Shown here piece after piece: positions 11,426-24,100 of a stretch of DNA of 64,000 bases (position 1 is its first letter; every line of letters starts with the position of its first letter). Location of the stretch: NCBI GenBank assembly GCA_016858145.1, contig JAEHOE010000147.1, positions 248,001-312,000 of the forward strand, given 5' to 3'. A model generated the notes under the pieces. It did no database searches. It was not told the origin of the DNA and worked only from the letters and a program-made list of their open reading frames with translations. This DNA comes from Edaphochlamys debaryana (lineage: Eukaryota > Chlorophyta > Chlorophyceae > Chlamydomonadales). The position numbers and the translations under genes were made by a program.

Positions 11426-13429
11426 CGTAGCGACGATCCTCTGCCGGAGTGCACGAGTCAGGTTCTGCGGCTTGCGCGCTGGGGGCTGTGTCCTCGACGT
11501 TGAAGGAGCACAGTGTAGTGCGTTACGCATTTGTGAAATGCGGTAAATACGCCCGTTTAAGTACCCCGCGCGTGCTTACGTTGCGGTGCCCATTCCGGAT
11601 GATTCGCCCTGCCCCGCCCCCGCAACAACGTTTACGGGTACGGACCGCGTCACCTTCACAGCTGCCGGCTTCCCGTCAAAGGTCTATACAACCGCCACCA
11701 CAGCTGCCACTCCGCCAACGTGCAAAGCAACCACGGTGAGCCACAGCGGCCGGACTAGCCATGTCGTAATCGTGCCTTGCAGCGTCTCACCCACGCGGCC
11801 CCTCGCGTTGTTCACCCTTTACCCAAAGCCCCGTTCCCACAGCCACCGCCCTGGTCCTCGGCCCAAGCACAGCACCGGGGCCCAGCAGGGGCCCGAGCCA
11901 CCCAGGAGCTGAGCACCCAACCCAGGCTGCGCTGCATTGCGCTTCGCTTAAAACCCAACCCAGGCGGGACGTGAAGCCAACCGGGATTCAGGCAGAGACG
12001 GACTCGAAGCCACGTGCCTGCAGGCGCCTGAGTAATAGTCACCTCACACGCCCTGGCTCACCAGTTTGTCGCCACTTGCCAGCGCCAGTCGTCAACAGCC
12101 TCGTGGGCTCCCCATGGGCCCTCACACCAACAGAACAACAGAGCACCAAGAGGAGGGATGCAGCATTTAGTTGACAGACCCTTGGCACACCTTGGTCTTG
12201 ACGCCTCGCTCTCTCCTGCCTGGCAACGCGAACGCAACCCCGCGAACGAAATTTCCAGCCAGTATCCCCTATCCCTTGCGACTGAGAGCAGGGAAACGTA
12301 TCGACCACGCTCCAACATGCCGGCGACATTGTCCAGCCAGTACGGACGGAGCTACCCTTACGCTGCCCTGCACCCCCAAGGGGCCAGGCACCTCGACACC
12401 GGCCCCCACACAGTACCCCACACGCACATTGTCGTACTGTACAGCGGACTTGTACACTCGTATGTAGCCTGTGCGGCTTGAAGAACCAACACAGCCGCTC
12501 CAGTCACTTGACTTCCCCGCTCAACACTCACCCCGGCGTTTCCGCCTGCAGGGCCTTGGCCAGCGGGCCGGGGGAGCGGGGCGCAGGCAACCACAGCTGC
12601 CCGAGGTCGGAGCAGCGAACCCAACCACTCAAGGTACCAACCAACACATGTCGCGGTGCTGCCGGTGCAGCACATCGGCTGGAAGCCGCGGCGACACAGC
12701 ACAGCACAGCACTGCACCAACCACGCAAAGCAACAGCAGCAGTCGGCATCGGGCGATGCGCGTACCAGTATCAAAGCAGTCGGCATCAAAACCAGAGGGA
12801 TGCCCATCCCCGCACCGCTGCAGGGCGAGCCCCGGCCCCCACCAAAGCTGCCCCAAGTCTCATGGCCTCTCCCGCCAGCGCTACAAAATGCTCAGTCCTG
12901 CTCGTGCCCTGCCCTCTGCCCAACCTCCTGGCTTGCAAACCCCCCCCCTCCTCCCTCCCCCTCGTCTGCGCTGCCCGTCAGCTCGGCCCCAAGCAATGCC
13001 GCCCACAAGAGTCAGTAGTCCCCGAGTGACCGTCCCGGAGTGACTGTCCCGGAGTGACCGTCCCGGAGTGACAGTCCCGGAGTGACAGTCCCGGAGTGAC
13101 AGTCCCGGAGTGACAGTCCCGAAGTGACAGCACCCCATGACGCCCTGACGGCCGTGGCCCCCCGTTCCTCGGCTCGGGGGCACCGCACCGCACCTACCGC
13201 TGTCTACCCTCACCGTTACCGCCCCTCGCATGGGATTCCGCCCTAGTATGGTCAGCGGTCGTCCCCTCGCAAGGGCCTCCCCACCCAGCCCTCGCCCCCT
13301 TGCCCCTACGAACGGCGGCCAGCGCCTCTCCTGCCCCTCCCACCCACCCCCCCCGCCCTCAATCCCATGGGCCTGGCACGGACTCACGCGGGCCTGAGCG
13401 CGGGCCTGCCCTGGGCCTGAGCGCGGGCC
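11426..13429. other. intergenic stretch with a 14-nt tandem repeat
   Basis: No gene is supported. Open frames here have no domain or splice logic. The only clear structure is the tandem array at 13021-13130. Confidence 0.5.
13021..13130. repeat. minisatellite, 14-nt unit
   Basis: About 7.5 head-to-tail copies of TGACAGTCCCGGAG, with C/T/A variation at one position among the first units and one G-to-A change in the last full unit. There are no spacers and no flanking genes suggesting a function. It ends about 300 nt beyond the stop codon of the PAP-like gene. Confidence 0.9.
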
Positions 13430-16023
13430 TCACATGGGCCTCCCCAGCAGCTGCAGGCAGGGCGGCGACCGGCAGCGCACCACCGCCACCGCTGGCGTTA
13501 CGGCCGCCACCGCGAGCGTGTCGTGGGGCTGGGGCGAGGGTAGGTTAACTGCCAGGCCCCCCAGCTCCACCCTGAAGTCCGTGACCTGACAGGGGGGGGA
13601 GAGGGATGGGGGGGAGAGGATGAGGGGGAGGGGTGGGTAGGGAGGGGGGGAGCAGGTTGATTGCCAGGCCCACCCTAGAGTCCGTGACCTGACAGGGGGG
13701 CCAGAATGCAGGCACTCCGCCTCTGCAGGGAGGCTGGCACAGCTGGGTGCAGCGGGGCCACGCGCCGAGACGGTGGCAGGCAACGACCCTGGCGCGGGTA
13801 AGTGCGATCCCCCTTCCCTACGCCATGCCCTTCCTACCCCCTTTCCCCCCTTCCCTTCCCCTCCCTCCCCCCCCCCAAGAGGGCTCACGTCCACGGCCAG
13901 CACCTCCATGGCCTCCCCTCCCTCCCCCCCCTCCCTCCCCCCTCCCTCCTCACGTCCACGGCCAGCACCTCCATGGCCTCCCGCTCCAGCGGCTGCGGCA
14001 CGGGCGCCACCGCCCCCACCGCCACGGAGTAGAGGGGGCCCATCTTGGACTCCAGGCGGAAGGAGGCGCCGTCCTGACAGGGGGGGGGGGGAGGAGGGGG
14101 GGGAAAGGGTGAGTTGGGTTTGTGGGCGGGCGTGGCTGGCGGATGCTTCCCGCAGCACTGCAGCTCCCTCCTTGCGCCTCTCCTCCTCCTCTCGCCCCCC
14201 CGTCTTGCCTCCTCCCCCCCTCTTGCCTCCTCCCCCCCCCCTTGCCTCGGCAACGTCCAGCAGCTCGATGATGGGCACCCACTGCAGCCAAGACACCTCC
14301 CCCCTCCCCCTCTCCCCCCCTCTTGCCTCCTCCCCCCCCCCTTGCCTCGGCAACGTCCAGCAGCTCGATGATGGGCACCCACTGCAGCCGGGACAGGAAG
14401 CCCCCGCCCGTGGTCAGCAGCACCTGCCAGCGCCCGCGCAGGGGCGTGGACAGGGGGGCGTGCTCGCGGGCTGGGGAAGGGCGCGGGGGTGGGGAGGGGG
14501 GAGAGGCATGGTGGGTGGGGGGTGGGGGGTGGGGGGCTGGGTTGCGCTGGTGGGGGGACAGGTGCGCAGGCCAGTCGGCCCCGCCCCGCACTTGGGGCCG
14601 GACCAAGGACGTCCCCTGACCCTCCAGGCCCCTCCCTGCCTGACCACACGTGTGCCGTATCATGCAACAAGCGAACCGCAGAGGCGAAGCGGGCGGCCCC
14701 TCATCGCCTCTCATGCCAGCTCCCTCCTTCTCACCACTGTCCTCTTCCTGCCTCCCTCCCTTTGACGCCCTCCCTCCATTCCCCCTCCTCCCCTGCTTTC
14801 TCGCTCGAAAGCATACCCCCTCCTGCCACCCCTCCCTTCTTGCCTCCCCCCCCCTACCCCCCCTCACCCCTGGGCCCCGCCTCCGCCAGTGCCAGCGCCA
14901 GCTGCTCCACCAACAGCATGGCCCCCTCCACCTGAGGGGGGGGGAAGGAGGCAAGAGGGGGAGGGGGGGGGTCAGGGGGGAGTGGCAAGGGGGGGGGTCA
15001 GTTGGGGACGACTGGTGTTAGGCCGAGGCGACACCGCGCCAGTCCGTGCCCATCTGCCCCCCCCCCCCTCACCCCTAGCGCCTCCGTTCCCCAGGCCAAG
15101 CCCCTCACCCGTGCCCCACAGCTGTCCACACAGCTGTGGCACAGGCGTGCCTCCGCAACCCCCTTTCCATTGACATGCCCCGCACACCCCCTGCCGTACC
15201 AGCTCCAGGTCGTCTGACTGGCTGACGCTGACTTCCTCCAGGTAGTGCAGCATGTGCGTGTAGAGGTACGGCAGGCCCTGGGGGGCGGTTGGCGGTTGGC
15301 GGTTGGTGGTTGCGGGGTGAGTTACATGGAAGGGCAGAGGGGCCGTCCGTAGGAGAGGTGTGCCGGGCCAACGGAGCGGCGGCCGGGCAAGGACTCCTGA
15401 GGCTGAGGTGAGCCGCCCCCACAGCAGCTAGCTCCAGCAGGTGGCTCCTAGGCGGACTCCCTTTCCAATGCTCAGTATTGGGGAAGTCGGGAGAACGTTC
15501 GGGGGACGCAGACCCCACAAGTACCGAAGGTCTTCCCAGCGCAGCACGCACCACCGGCAGTCGCCAATGACACGCACGCAGCTCCCCACAACCACCGCCG
15601 ACCCCTCCCACCTCAGGACCCCCGCGGTTCGGGACCCACCTCCACGAGACAGGTGTCAACGCCCAACGACGCGGCGTTCAAGCACTTGAGCAGCGATGCC
15701 TGCTCCGCATCGCTGAGAGGCTCGCCGAGACTGTTCACCAGGGCTTCCGTGTCGCGCAAGGACCGCATCGTGTCTTCGCACGTGCCCTCCTCCCAGCTGC
15801 TCCAGATGCTGGGGCTGCGAGGCGGCGCGACCGCAGCCATGCAAGCCATGCGGGCGCGGGGATTCTGCGGGAGGCCATTGCAGAAGCCTCGCGAGACCGC
15901 AGCGTCTACTGGTATCCTCGAGCTGCCCTGGTGTGAAGCTCGGCAGCTGAGGACAGATGACGGAGGCTGCTGCGTTCCCAGCTCCCTGCCCTGGAATCGT
16001 CGGCTGAGGTTGACATGCATCAT
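13430..16023 (-). CDS. possible plastid PAP/fibrillin-like protein
   Basis: Six exons: 15640-16023, 15200-15277, 14868-14931, 14346-14470, 13954-14073 and 13430-13585. All are in phase and give about 308 residues. The first 50-60 residues are rich in Ser, Arg and Ala with few acids, as in a chloroplast transit peptide. The central segment LRGRWQVLLTTGGGFLSRL followed by WVPIIELLDV resembles the opening of plastid-lipid-associated (fibrillin) domains, which bind lipids of thylakoids and plastoglobules. The later part (ASFRLESKMGPLYSVAVG and FRVELGGLAVNLP) would fit the following strands. This match is by eye and weak. Intron 4 has a GC donor. Three of the six exons have a partial copy in the neighbouring intron. 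Confidence 0.7.
13654..13698 (-). repeat. exon echo of the PAP-like last-exon start
   Basis: A degenerate copy of about 13542-13597, spanning the first part of the last exon and its acceptor, with a short internal deletion. It lies about 112 nt upstream in the last intron. Confidence 0.75.
13884..13916 (-). repeat. exon echo of the PAP-like exon 5 end, with donor
   Basis: An exact copy of about 33 nt of 13949-13981, including the end of exon 5 (EAMEVLAVD) and the GTGAG donor, 65 nt downstream in the intron. Confidence 0.85.
14221..14289 (-). repeat. exon echo of the PAP-like exon 4 end, with GC donor
   Basis: An exact 69-nt copy of 14321-14389 at an offset of exactly 100 nt. It covers the exon end (LQWVPIIELLDVAE), the GC donor and the start of the intron, so the intron carries two identical candidate donors. 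Confidence 0.9.
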
Positions 16024-16527
16024 TCTAGCCGCGAGTGCGCAAGTGGAGCTCTACCTATCGAGATTACAACAATGAGCGAGCAAACTTGAGCTTCGGTAGC
16101 GTGGCGGGGAGAAGGGCTTTGCGAGTACTACTTGACTCTGCAACTGTGCGCAGCGGTGTAGCTAGCTGTCACTTTTGTGCGAGTGGGTATCCGGAAGTAG
16201 CTCCAGAGCTGGGTGTCCGGTCTCGAGGCCGTTCGACACGTGTGTGTGTGGCATGCCGTGGGCTGCCACGGCAGCCGACACGTTCGACCTCCCCACCTCC
16301 CCACCGTGCCCACCGGCCTCTCACTTTCGACAACCTCTGTATCCTTTTCCCTAAGCTTCACCTCTGCAAAGGGGCACCTCTTGCCGATTACGGGGGTTGT
16401 GGAGAGAGGGGGCTCACCCTACACCTGCTGCTTGTGTCCAGGTCCGGAAGTGCACGCCCGCAGGCGACGCGGAAAAGGCCATCGGATTGGCCTAGGGGCG
16501 ACTACGTGCATGGCAAAAATGATTTGT
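16024..16527. other. intergenic stretch upstream of the PAP-like gene
   Basis: No coding signal is seen. It separates the start of the PAP-like gene from the tRNA gene and should contain the promoter of the former. Confidence 0.45.
16515..16519 (-). terminator. Pol III T-run terminator of the tRNA gene
   Basis: Five T on the minus strand, beginning 9 nt after the tRNA 3' end, the usual signal for RNA polymerase III release. Confidence 0.75.
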
Positions 16528-16609
16528 CGCACCCGATGCGATTCGAACGCACGCGGGGAGACCCCACGGCCTTAGCAGGGCCGCGCCTTAACCACTCGGC
16601 CACAGGTGC
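16528..16609 (-). tRNA. tRNA-Ser (anticodon GCU)
   Basis: 82 nt without an encoded CCA and without an intron. The acceptor stem pairs GCACCTG with CGGGTGC (one G-T pair), with discriminator G. The D arm begins GGCCGAGTGGTTAAGGC, the anticodon GCT is at 16574-16576 in a CCCTGCTAAGG loop, there is a long variable arm typical of serine tRNAs, and the T arm contains GTTCGAATC. It reads AGC/AGU codons. Confidence 0.95.
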
Positions 16610-18186
16610 GGGCGCCAAGCCATTACGCCTGGTGCTAAGTCAAGCAACGAGATGGCCAGAACGGCATTCAATATAATACATATAACAGTGATACAGAACG
16701 TGCTGTGCTGTGTACGGTGCTGTACGGCAGCTTGTACGGCACTCGCGAGAATGCGGCCCCGCGATCACCGACCGCGACCGATCGCGACGAGCGCCGACCT
16801 GCACCGCGGATGGCTCGCGGCCGAGTCTGCTCGCAGGGGGTGAAGGGCCTGAAGCCAGTAAGGAGCAAGCGGGGAACGTGGGAACGGTCGAGGCTGCCCC
16901 TCTGCTGGTGGCGGTGTGGTGGGCGCCACTCAGGGCTGTGGGCTGACGAAGCAAAGCGCCGGCCTGGCCCTGGCCTACGCTGACCCTTGAACAACAGACT
17001 GGCCGCAAGCCAGCAACGCAGAGCCTCTCCAGTCGTGCGGGTGACCAAGCAGGGAGTCACGGTTGCTGCTTCTCGGCACCCGGCTGCGGCCGGGCCAGGA
17101 CAGACCGGTGGACCGGGGCCCTGACAGCGCTCTGGCAACTGAAGCAGCAGCCTGGATGAGGGGTGATGCTAGACTTGGGGCTGACCATTCGGATGAACGG
17201 CTGCAACTAAGGAGGTACAGTTGTTCCCCATGTGCCCTTGCGGGCCTTGCCCTCTTGGGTGGAGGTGCCACCACCGTAGTCCTTTCCTTGCACTGGGGAC
17301 TCGTGCGGGTTGGCAGCAAAGCGCAATGCAGCGCAGTGCACGCAGCCCCGCCGTGGAGCCGCCCCGGCGCATCACACGGGGACCTGGGGAGACTGAGACG
17401 GAGCAGCGGCCACCACATACAGGGTCTTGATACTCTTGAAGGCCTCAGCCGTTGACCCCTCAGACCGTCAGACGCAATAGCGCTTTGCTAATTGCTACGT
17501 TGACGTCTTCTAACCCCTCAGCCCCTCAGCCCTCGCACCCAGCCCCCACTGCGCCAGACCGTCGTCGAAGGCCCCTTGGGCCTGGCCCCTTGCCCCAATC
17601 CATGGCTCGGCCGCGCTGCACTCTGCACACACGGAAGAACGTCCTCACACGCTCCAAGCCCCAAGGGCTACGGCCCTCGGTCGAAGTCCCCTTCTTCTCA
17701 GGCTTCTCCACATGCATTGCGCCCATGCTCGCCTACCAGACCCCCAAGTCCACCACATCATGCGCCCCCTCGCAACTGCATGGAGGCTATGCCCTCCGAC
17801 CCCTCGCCACTCTGTCCCTCTTGTACCCCGCTTGCGTAGCCAGGGGTGATCACCCCTGCTTATAGCTCTCATGTGCCTCTCTTAGACCTCTCAAGTCTCA
17901 GCGGTCAACGCACACGGCTCGGCCCCACAAACCACTCCGCTCCTGCTCTCAAGGCCCAAGTAACGCTACCCACTAAGGCACCCCTTCGCCGCTCTGTTCG
18001 TCCCTCTTGGCCCCTGCCTCTCTTCCTCTGCACGCTCGCAAACCGCGCACGGCTCGACCCCACGCAGCACGCCCCTCCCGTTAGTACGGTCCACATTCAT
18101 GGCACGACTGCTTTGAGCCCTCCACGTGCCTTCCAAAACCCCTTTTAAACCCCCATCCAAATCCCCATCCAACACCCCCACATGCC
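16610..18186. other. intergenic stretch, no gene supported
   Basis: Short open frames on both strands lack domains. The sequence is less GC-rich than the neighbouring genes. I see no terminal repeats or RNA gene besides the tRNA at its left edge. Confidence 0.45.
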
Positions 18187-21100
18187 TCACGGCTCGGCCC
18201 ACACCGAGAACCAGTGTACATGGCCGTGGATGTCCACCTCTGGCCCCCGGGCAAGCCACGTCAGCAGCCCGCTCGACGGCGCCTCCGAACTCCCCTCTCC
18301 TTTCCCCTCCCTTTCCCCACCTCCGTTACCCTCCCCCTCATCCTCGCTGTCGCTCTCGCCCTCCGCCGCCGCCGCCGCCGCCTCCTCAACTTCCCCCTCG
18401 GCGTCCGTCTCCGGCTCCTCCCCCGTCAGCAGGGACTCATGTGCGAGTGCCATGAGGAACTCATCATCCGCCTCCGCCGCCTCCAGGCCCTCGCCGTCCC
18501 CCTCATCGTCCGGCTCTTCCTCGTCCTCGGGCCAGCCATCCTCCGCCAGGCCCCCCTCCTCCCCGTCCCCCCCTGCCCCTGCGCCTGCGCCTCCCCCTCC
18601 CCCTTCCTCTTCCCCGTCTCCTTCCCCACCCGGATCGAGCAGCCAGGGCCCGGGGTCATTAGGGACCCACCACTCCGCCTCGTCCTCCTCGTCGGGCGGG
18701 GGCGGGGGGACGGGCCCAGGCCCAGGCCCGGGCCCAGGCCCGGGCCCGCCCGGGCCCGCCGCGGCGTTCTGCCCGGCGGCCTGGAGTGCGATGCCCAGGG
18801 CCTGAAGCATGAGGTGCGCCGGATCAGGCCCATGCCCAGGCCCGGGCCCGCCTGGGCCTGCCTGGGCCTGGCCTTGGGCCCCCCCGTCGCCCTCTACCGC
18901 CGCCTGTATTGCTGCCAGCGCCGCCAGCGCACCCCCGCCCGGCGGCGCCTGTCCACCTGCGGGCGGCCCCCCTGCCCCTGGCCCCTCCCCCATCCCAGCC
19001 CCTGCCTCTGCCCCCGCCCCCGCCCCTGCCGGCGCCCCCAGCCCCGCCAGTACCCAGGGGGCCATGCCCAGCTCTTGGAGCAGCTGCACGTGGGCGGGGG
19101 TTACGGGGCAGGGTACGGCGTTACGAGGTGACGAGGATACGGCGTTACGGGGGCACGAGGTTGACTAAGCGAGGCCGGCGGGAGAACAATCCACACGGCC
19201 AACCCCGTCCCGCCCCGCCCCGCCCCGCCAAACCCCGCCCCGCCCCACATGATCGAGCGCCTCCTCGCCCGCCTCCTCGCCCGCCACCTGGCTCCGCGCC
19301 GCCGCCGCCACGCCCGCCACCTCGCCCGCCGCCGCCACGGCGCCCGCCAGGGAGGGGTGCATGCGGTGCGTGGCGCTGACGGAGAGGGCGCGGAGGCGGC
19401 GGAGGCGGGAGAGGGAGTCGGGCAGGGACACGCAGGGATTGCCTGGGGGGGGGGATAGAGGGAAGGGACCGAGGGCAAGGGGGGGGGCAAGCGGGCTTAG
19501 GAAGGGGGGGGGGGCGGGGGAAGGGCGGGGGGGTGGGGAGTGGGGGGACTGGGGGGGGAGGGGCAAGCGGGGCCAGCAGGGGTCAGCTCAAACAGAGAAG
19601 GCGTCAGCAAGAGGGGCGGTGGCATTCCTATGACAAGCGCACTCAAAGAGCACTGATACCCCTTTATGCCCCGCTCCCCCCCTTGGACACCCCCCCCCCC
19701 CGCTTCCCCCCCAAACCCACCCAGCAGCCACAGCTCCGTGAGCCGTGTGAGGGCGCCCAGTCCCGAGGGCAGCGAGTGGAGCGTGTTGAACTCGAGCTGG
19801 GGGAGGGGGTGGGGTGGGGTGGGGGGAGGGGGGAAGGGCAAAGGGGTTGGCATGCGGCGGGGTGGCATGTCCCCCGCGGTAGGTTGCAGCAAGTTGAACT
19901 CCCTACAAACGGTCGGCGTCCCCAAAAATGCATGGCTCAAAGGCCAGCACGCACGCACACCTCGCCCCCGTCATCCCCCGCTGCGCCCTCCCGCTTCCTC
20001 CCCACCCTCCCCGTCCCGCTTCCCCCTCCCCCCCTCCTCCTCCTAACCCCCCCTCCACCTGCAGCTCCGTCAGCCTCTTGAGCCGCGACAGCCCCTCCGG
20101 CAGCCGCTGTAGGAAGTTGTGGGAGAGGTTGAGCGTGGCGAGGCGGGTGCAGGCGGCGGCGAGGTCGGGGGCCAGGCAGGGGGGGAGCGTGAAGAAGCTG
20201 AGGTGCAGGTCCTGGGGGGAGGGGGAAAGAGGGGGCGATGTTACGTGGAGGGTGGGGTGCCGACTCAGGGGGCTCCAGCGGCCCAGCCAATGCCCAAGCA
20301 CGGGGCATCGCTGGCCCCCTTGCCAGCGCCCCGCACCGACGGGACCCTTCCCACCTCCTCCCCCAACCCCAACCCCTCCGACCATCCCAACCCCCCACCT
20401 TGCCGTCACATCCTCCCCCCGCCCCCTCCCCCCACCCCGCCACCCTGCAACCCCGCCCCCTCCCCCCTTTCGCTCTGGACATCGGTGCGCACTGGGCTCG
20501 CTGGCTGCCGCTGCCACCCCACCCCTCACCTCCAGCCTGCTCAGGGCCCCTCCTCCTCCCCCCCACCTCCCCCTACCCCCCACCTCCCCCTACCCCACAT
20601 CCCACCCCCCACCCCCTCCCACCCTCCCACCACATCCCACCCTTCCCTGCCCCCCTTGCCTCCCCCCCCCACCTCCAGCCTGCTCAGCGCCCCAATGCCC
20701 GGCTCCACGGGGGGCCGCCAGGCGCACCCCGTCACCGCCAGGCGGCGCAGGCGGCTGAGCGAGAAGAGCGCGGCCCAGGGGACGGAGATGGAGCGGGCGC
20801 GGAAGGCGAAGCCGTTGAGCAGGTTGAGCTCCTGCAGGTTGGGGGGGTGAGGCATGGGGGGGAGGAGGTAAGGGGGCGGGAGGGAAGGGGTTGGGGGAGG
20901 AAGGCGAAGCCGTTGAGCAGGTTGAGCTCCTGTGTGTTGGGGGGGTGAGGCATGGGGGGGAGGAGGTAAGGGGGCGGGAGGGAAGGGGTTGGGGGAGGAA
21001 GGCGAAGCCGTTGAGCAGGTTCAGCTCCTGATGGGGGGGGAGGAGGGAGGTAAGGGGTGGGGGGAGGAGGTGAGGGGTGGGTGACGGAGGTAAGGGGGCG

Positions 21101-24100
21101 GGAACAGCTTCGTACATACCACCAGACTCGCTGCACTCTCCCTCCTGTCCCTCCCCTACACGTCGCAGCACCGCCTGCATACGGCAACCACAGAGCTCCC
21201 TCCTGTACACTCCCCTCCTCTACTTCCTCCCGCTTCCTCCCCCTTCCCCCTCCCCTCCCCAGTTCCCTTGCCTGCAGCCCCGTGAGGCGGCTGATGGCGG
21301 GGGACAGCGCCGTGAGGCCCGCGTCCCTCAGGTTGAGGGCGGTGAGGCGGGCCAGGGCGAAGAGGGGGGGCGGGAGGGCGGTGCGGCGGGGGTCGGGGGC
21401 GTTGCGGAGCACCTCGTGCTCCCAGGACTGCTCGGGGGGGCCCTGAGGGGGGGAGGGGGGGAGGCAAGGGGGGCAAGGGGGGGCCTAAGGGGTGCGGATG
21501 AGCCCTTGTCATGATCGCCCCCGTCCAATACGGTACGCCCGGATATAACGTAAAGCCCCATCCCCCCCGGTTCCTTACCCCTTCCCTTCCCGTTTCTCCC
21601 CTCCTGCTTGCCTTCAATCCCGCCTACCCCTCCCCGTCTCCCCCCCTTCCCCGGCCCCCTCCCCCCCCTCCCCTCTCTCCCCCCCCCACCATCCGCAGCT
21701 CCCTCCGCATGCTCAGGTGCGTCAGGGAGCTGAAGAGGCCCAGCGAGGCCCCGGCAACCGCCACGCGGGGCCCGGGCGGGGCCCCGCCGGGCCCGACGCG
21801 GGCCTCCAGCCCGGGCGGGGGGGGCAGCAGCTCGCGGCCCTCGACCGACTGGAGCCCGGGCTGGGGGGGGGGTAGGGGGAGACAGGGGGAGGGCGGGAAG
21901 AAGAGGGTGAAGGGTTACTCGTGTAAGCCAGGGAAACGTTGGCGCGGCGGCGAGCCGGCCAGCCTTAGATGTCGGGGGAAAGAGGGTGTGGTGGTACTGA
22001 GGGGGAGGCTGGCGTGGGGACCGTCCTTTCCAGCCCCCCTCGCACCTGCCCTGGGCCACACGAGCCCCCCCCCCCCCCAGGCCCCTGCTCTTCGCTCCTT
22101 CCCTCCTTTGTCTCCTTCCATCCTTCGTCTCCCCTTTTCCCTTCTCTCCCCTCCAATCCTTTCCCCCAGGTCCTTTCCCCTCGCCTTCCCGCCCTTCCTC
22201 CGCCTTCCCCCCATTCCCCCATTCCCCCTCCCCCACCCACCGGCGCCGCCACGGGCCTCAGGGCGTCCACCTGGCCGCAGCAGTCGAGCCGCAGCTCCCG
22301 CAGCCGCCCCGCAGCGCCGGAGGGGGCCAGGGCGGAGGCCAGGGGGGCGAAGGGGTCGTGGGCTGCGTGGGGGAGGGTGGGGTGGGGGAGTGTTTGAAGC
22401 TGATAAGCGGGAGAGCGGGGGTGGGGGAGGGGGAGGGAGGGGGGGCGATGGGGGTGTCTTAGCATGCGTGTGAGAATGCGGCATCTAGCGAGCCCGGTCA
22501 ATGAGGGCAGGTTGAGGGCGGGAGGCGAAGCACAGCAGCAGTAGGGCACAGCACGGCAGGGTTCAGCACCGCACAGCGCAGCACGGCACAGCAGGGCACG
22601 GGCTAGACCCGTAAAACCCCGTGCTGGCGTAAGAGAGCTCGTGCACAGCACGGCGGGGGCCGAACGAGCTCCGGGGGGTGGGGTGAAGCGGGCCGCACCT
22701 GCCCTCAGCGCCGCCGCCTCCGCAGGGCTGGTGCCGGCGGGGGGAGGCGGGGGCGGGGCCAGCAGGCGGGCATGGGAGAGGCCTGCGGAGTAGGGGGGAG
22801 AGGCTAAGGGGTAAGGGGGTGGGTATCGGCAAGGGAAGTCGGGGGCTGCAGTGAGAGAGAGGGGTTGGCCCAGATGAGACGATGGCCTGCCACCGAGGTT
22901 GAGAGCCCAACACGCATAGCCTTTCTATCCCTATCGTGACGGGTGCTGCCACCTTCACCCCTATCAGGTCCCCTCCACCCCAGCCCACCCCCCACCCACC
23001 CAGCACCAGTAGCCCCGGCATCTGCCCCAGGGCCCCCAGATCCAGATCCAGAGATCCGCCGGGGGAGTAGGCGTCCCCGCCCAGGATCAGGCGGGTCAGG
23101 CTGGGGGGGGCAGGGGAAAGAAAGGGGGAAAGGGGGTTGGTGAGACGGGCAGAGCACGTAATAGGGGTCCCGTCGCCAACCCCTTTAGCGCCCCACGCTC
23201 CTTGCTGATCACATCTGCAGCCAGGAGCCCCACCCGACACGTGCCCACCCTACGCATACAACCTGCAGTCGGCTGCCCCATCCCTTCCTTCCCCGTGGTT
23301 TGGCCGGTCCCGGCCACGCTGCCCACGGGCCCTACCTGACCCTCACGCACACCGCGCCTGCGCTTCCCTCGGCTCAAGCGAGCAGCCCTTCACAGCACCC
23401 CCCACCTCCTCCATCACCTCACCCTGTCAGGGCCGTCAGCTCCCCCCCCACCCCCTCCAGGGCGTTGTCCCCCGCATCCAGGTCCCTCAGGCGGGGCCCC
23501 AGCGCCCCCAGGCCGGGGGGGAGGGCGGGCAGCAGGTTGCCTCGCACGTCCAGGCGCTGGGGGGAGGGAGAGGGGGGAGGGGAGGACAGGGTGAGGCGAA
23601 GGAGGGGTGGGTAGTGAGGGGGATGAAGGGGGTGAGGGGGGATGAAGGGGGTAGAAGGGGTGTGAGGGGAGGGGCAGGGGCAAGCGAAGCCAAGGGGGTT
23701 GAGGTCCAGGTCACCCGGCTATCCCTGTTCACCTCGCCCCTATCCCCCCCCCCAGGGCCCAGGGCCCACCTCCAGGCGGGTGAGCTCCGTGATGCCCACC
23801 GGCAGAACCTGGGGGGGTGGGGGGTAGGGCGGTGGGGGGAGGGGGGGCAGGGGATCAGGGCTGCATCTGGCAACGGCCCTAACCTATCGTCGTTGCACAG
23901 CAGCATCCCAGCCCCCCCTAGGATAGTTGTGCGTCAGGTCCAGCCCTCCGCTTCCAACCACCCAACTCTCCCACCCCTCCCCCCCTGTCAGCTATGTCTG
24001 CCCCCCCCCCCTCACGCTCAGGTAGTTGTGCGCCAGGTCCAGCACCCGCAGGGAGGGCAGGTGCGCCCGGTCCAGGGGGAAGGGCGGCAGCTCGCCCAGG

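Noticed and set aside
13021..13130. Possible CRISPR-like array
   Set aside because: The 14-nt units are directly adjacent with no spacers, and the genome is eukaryotic.
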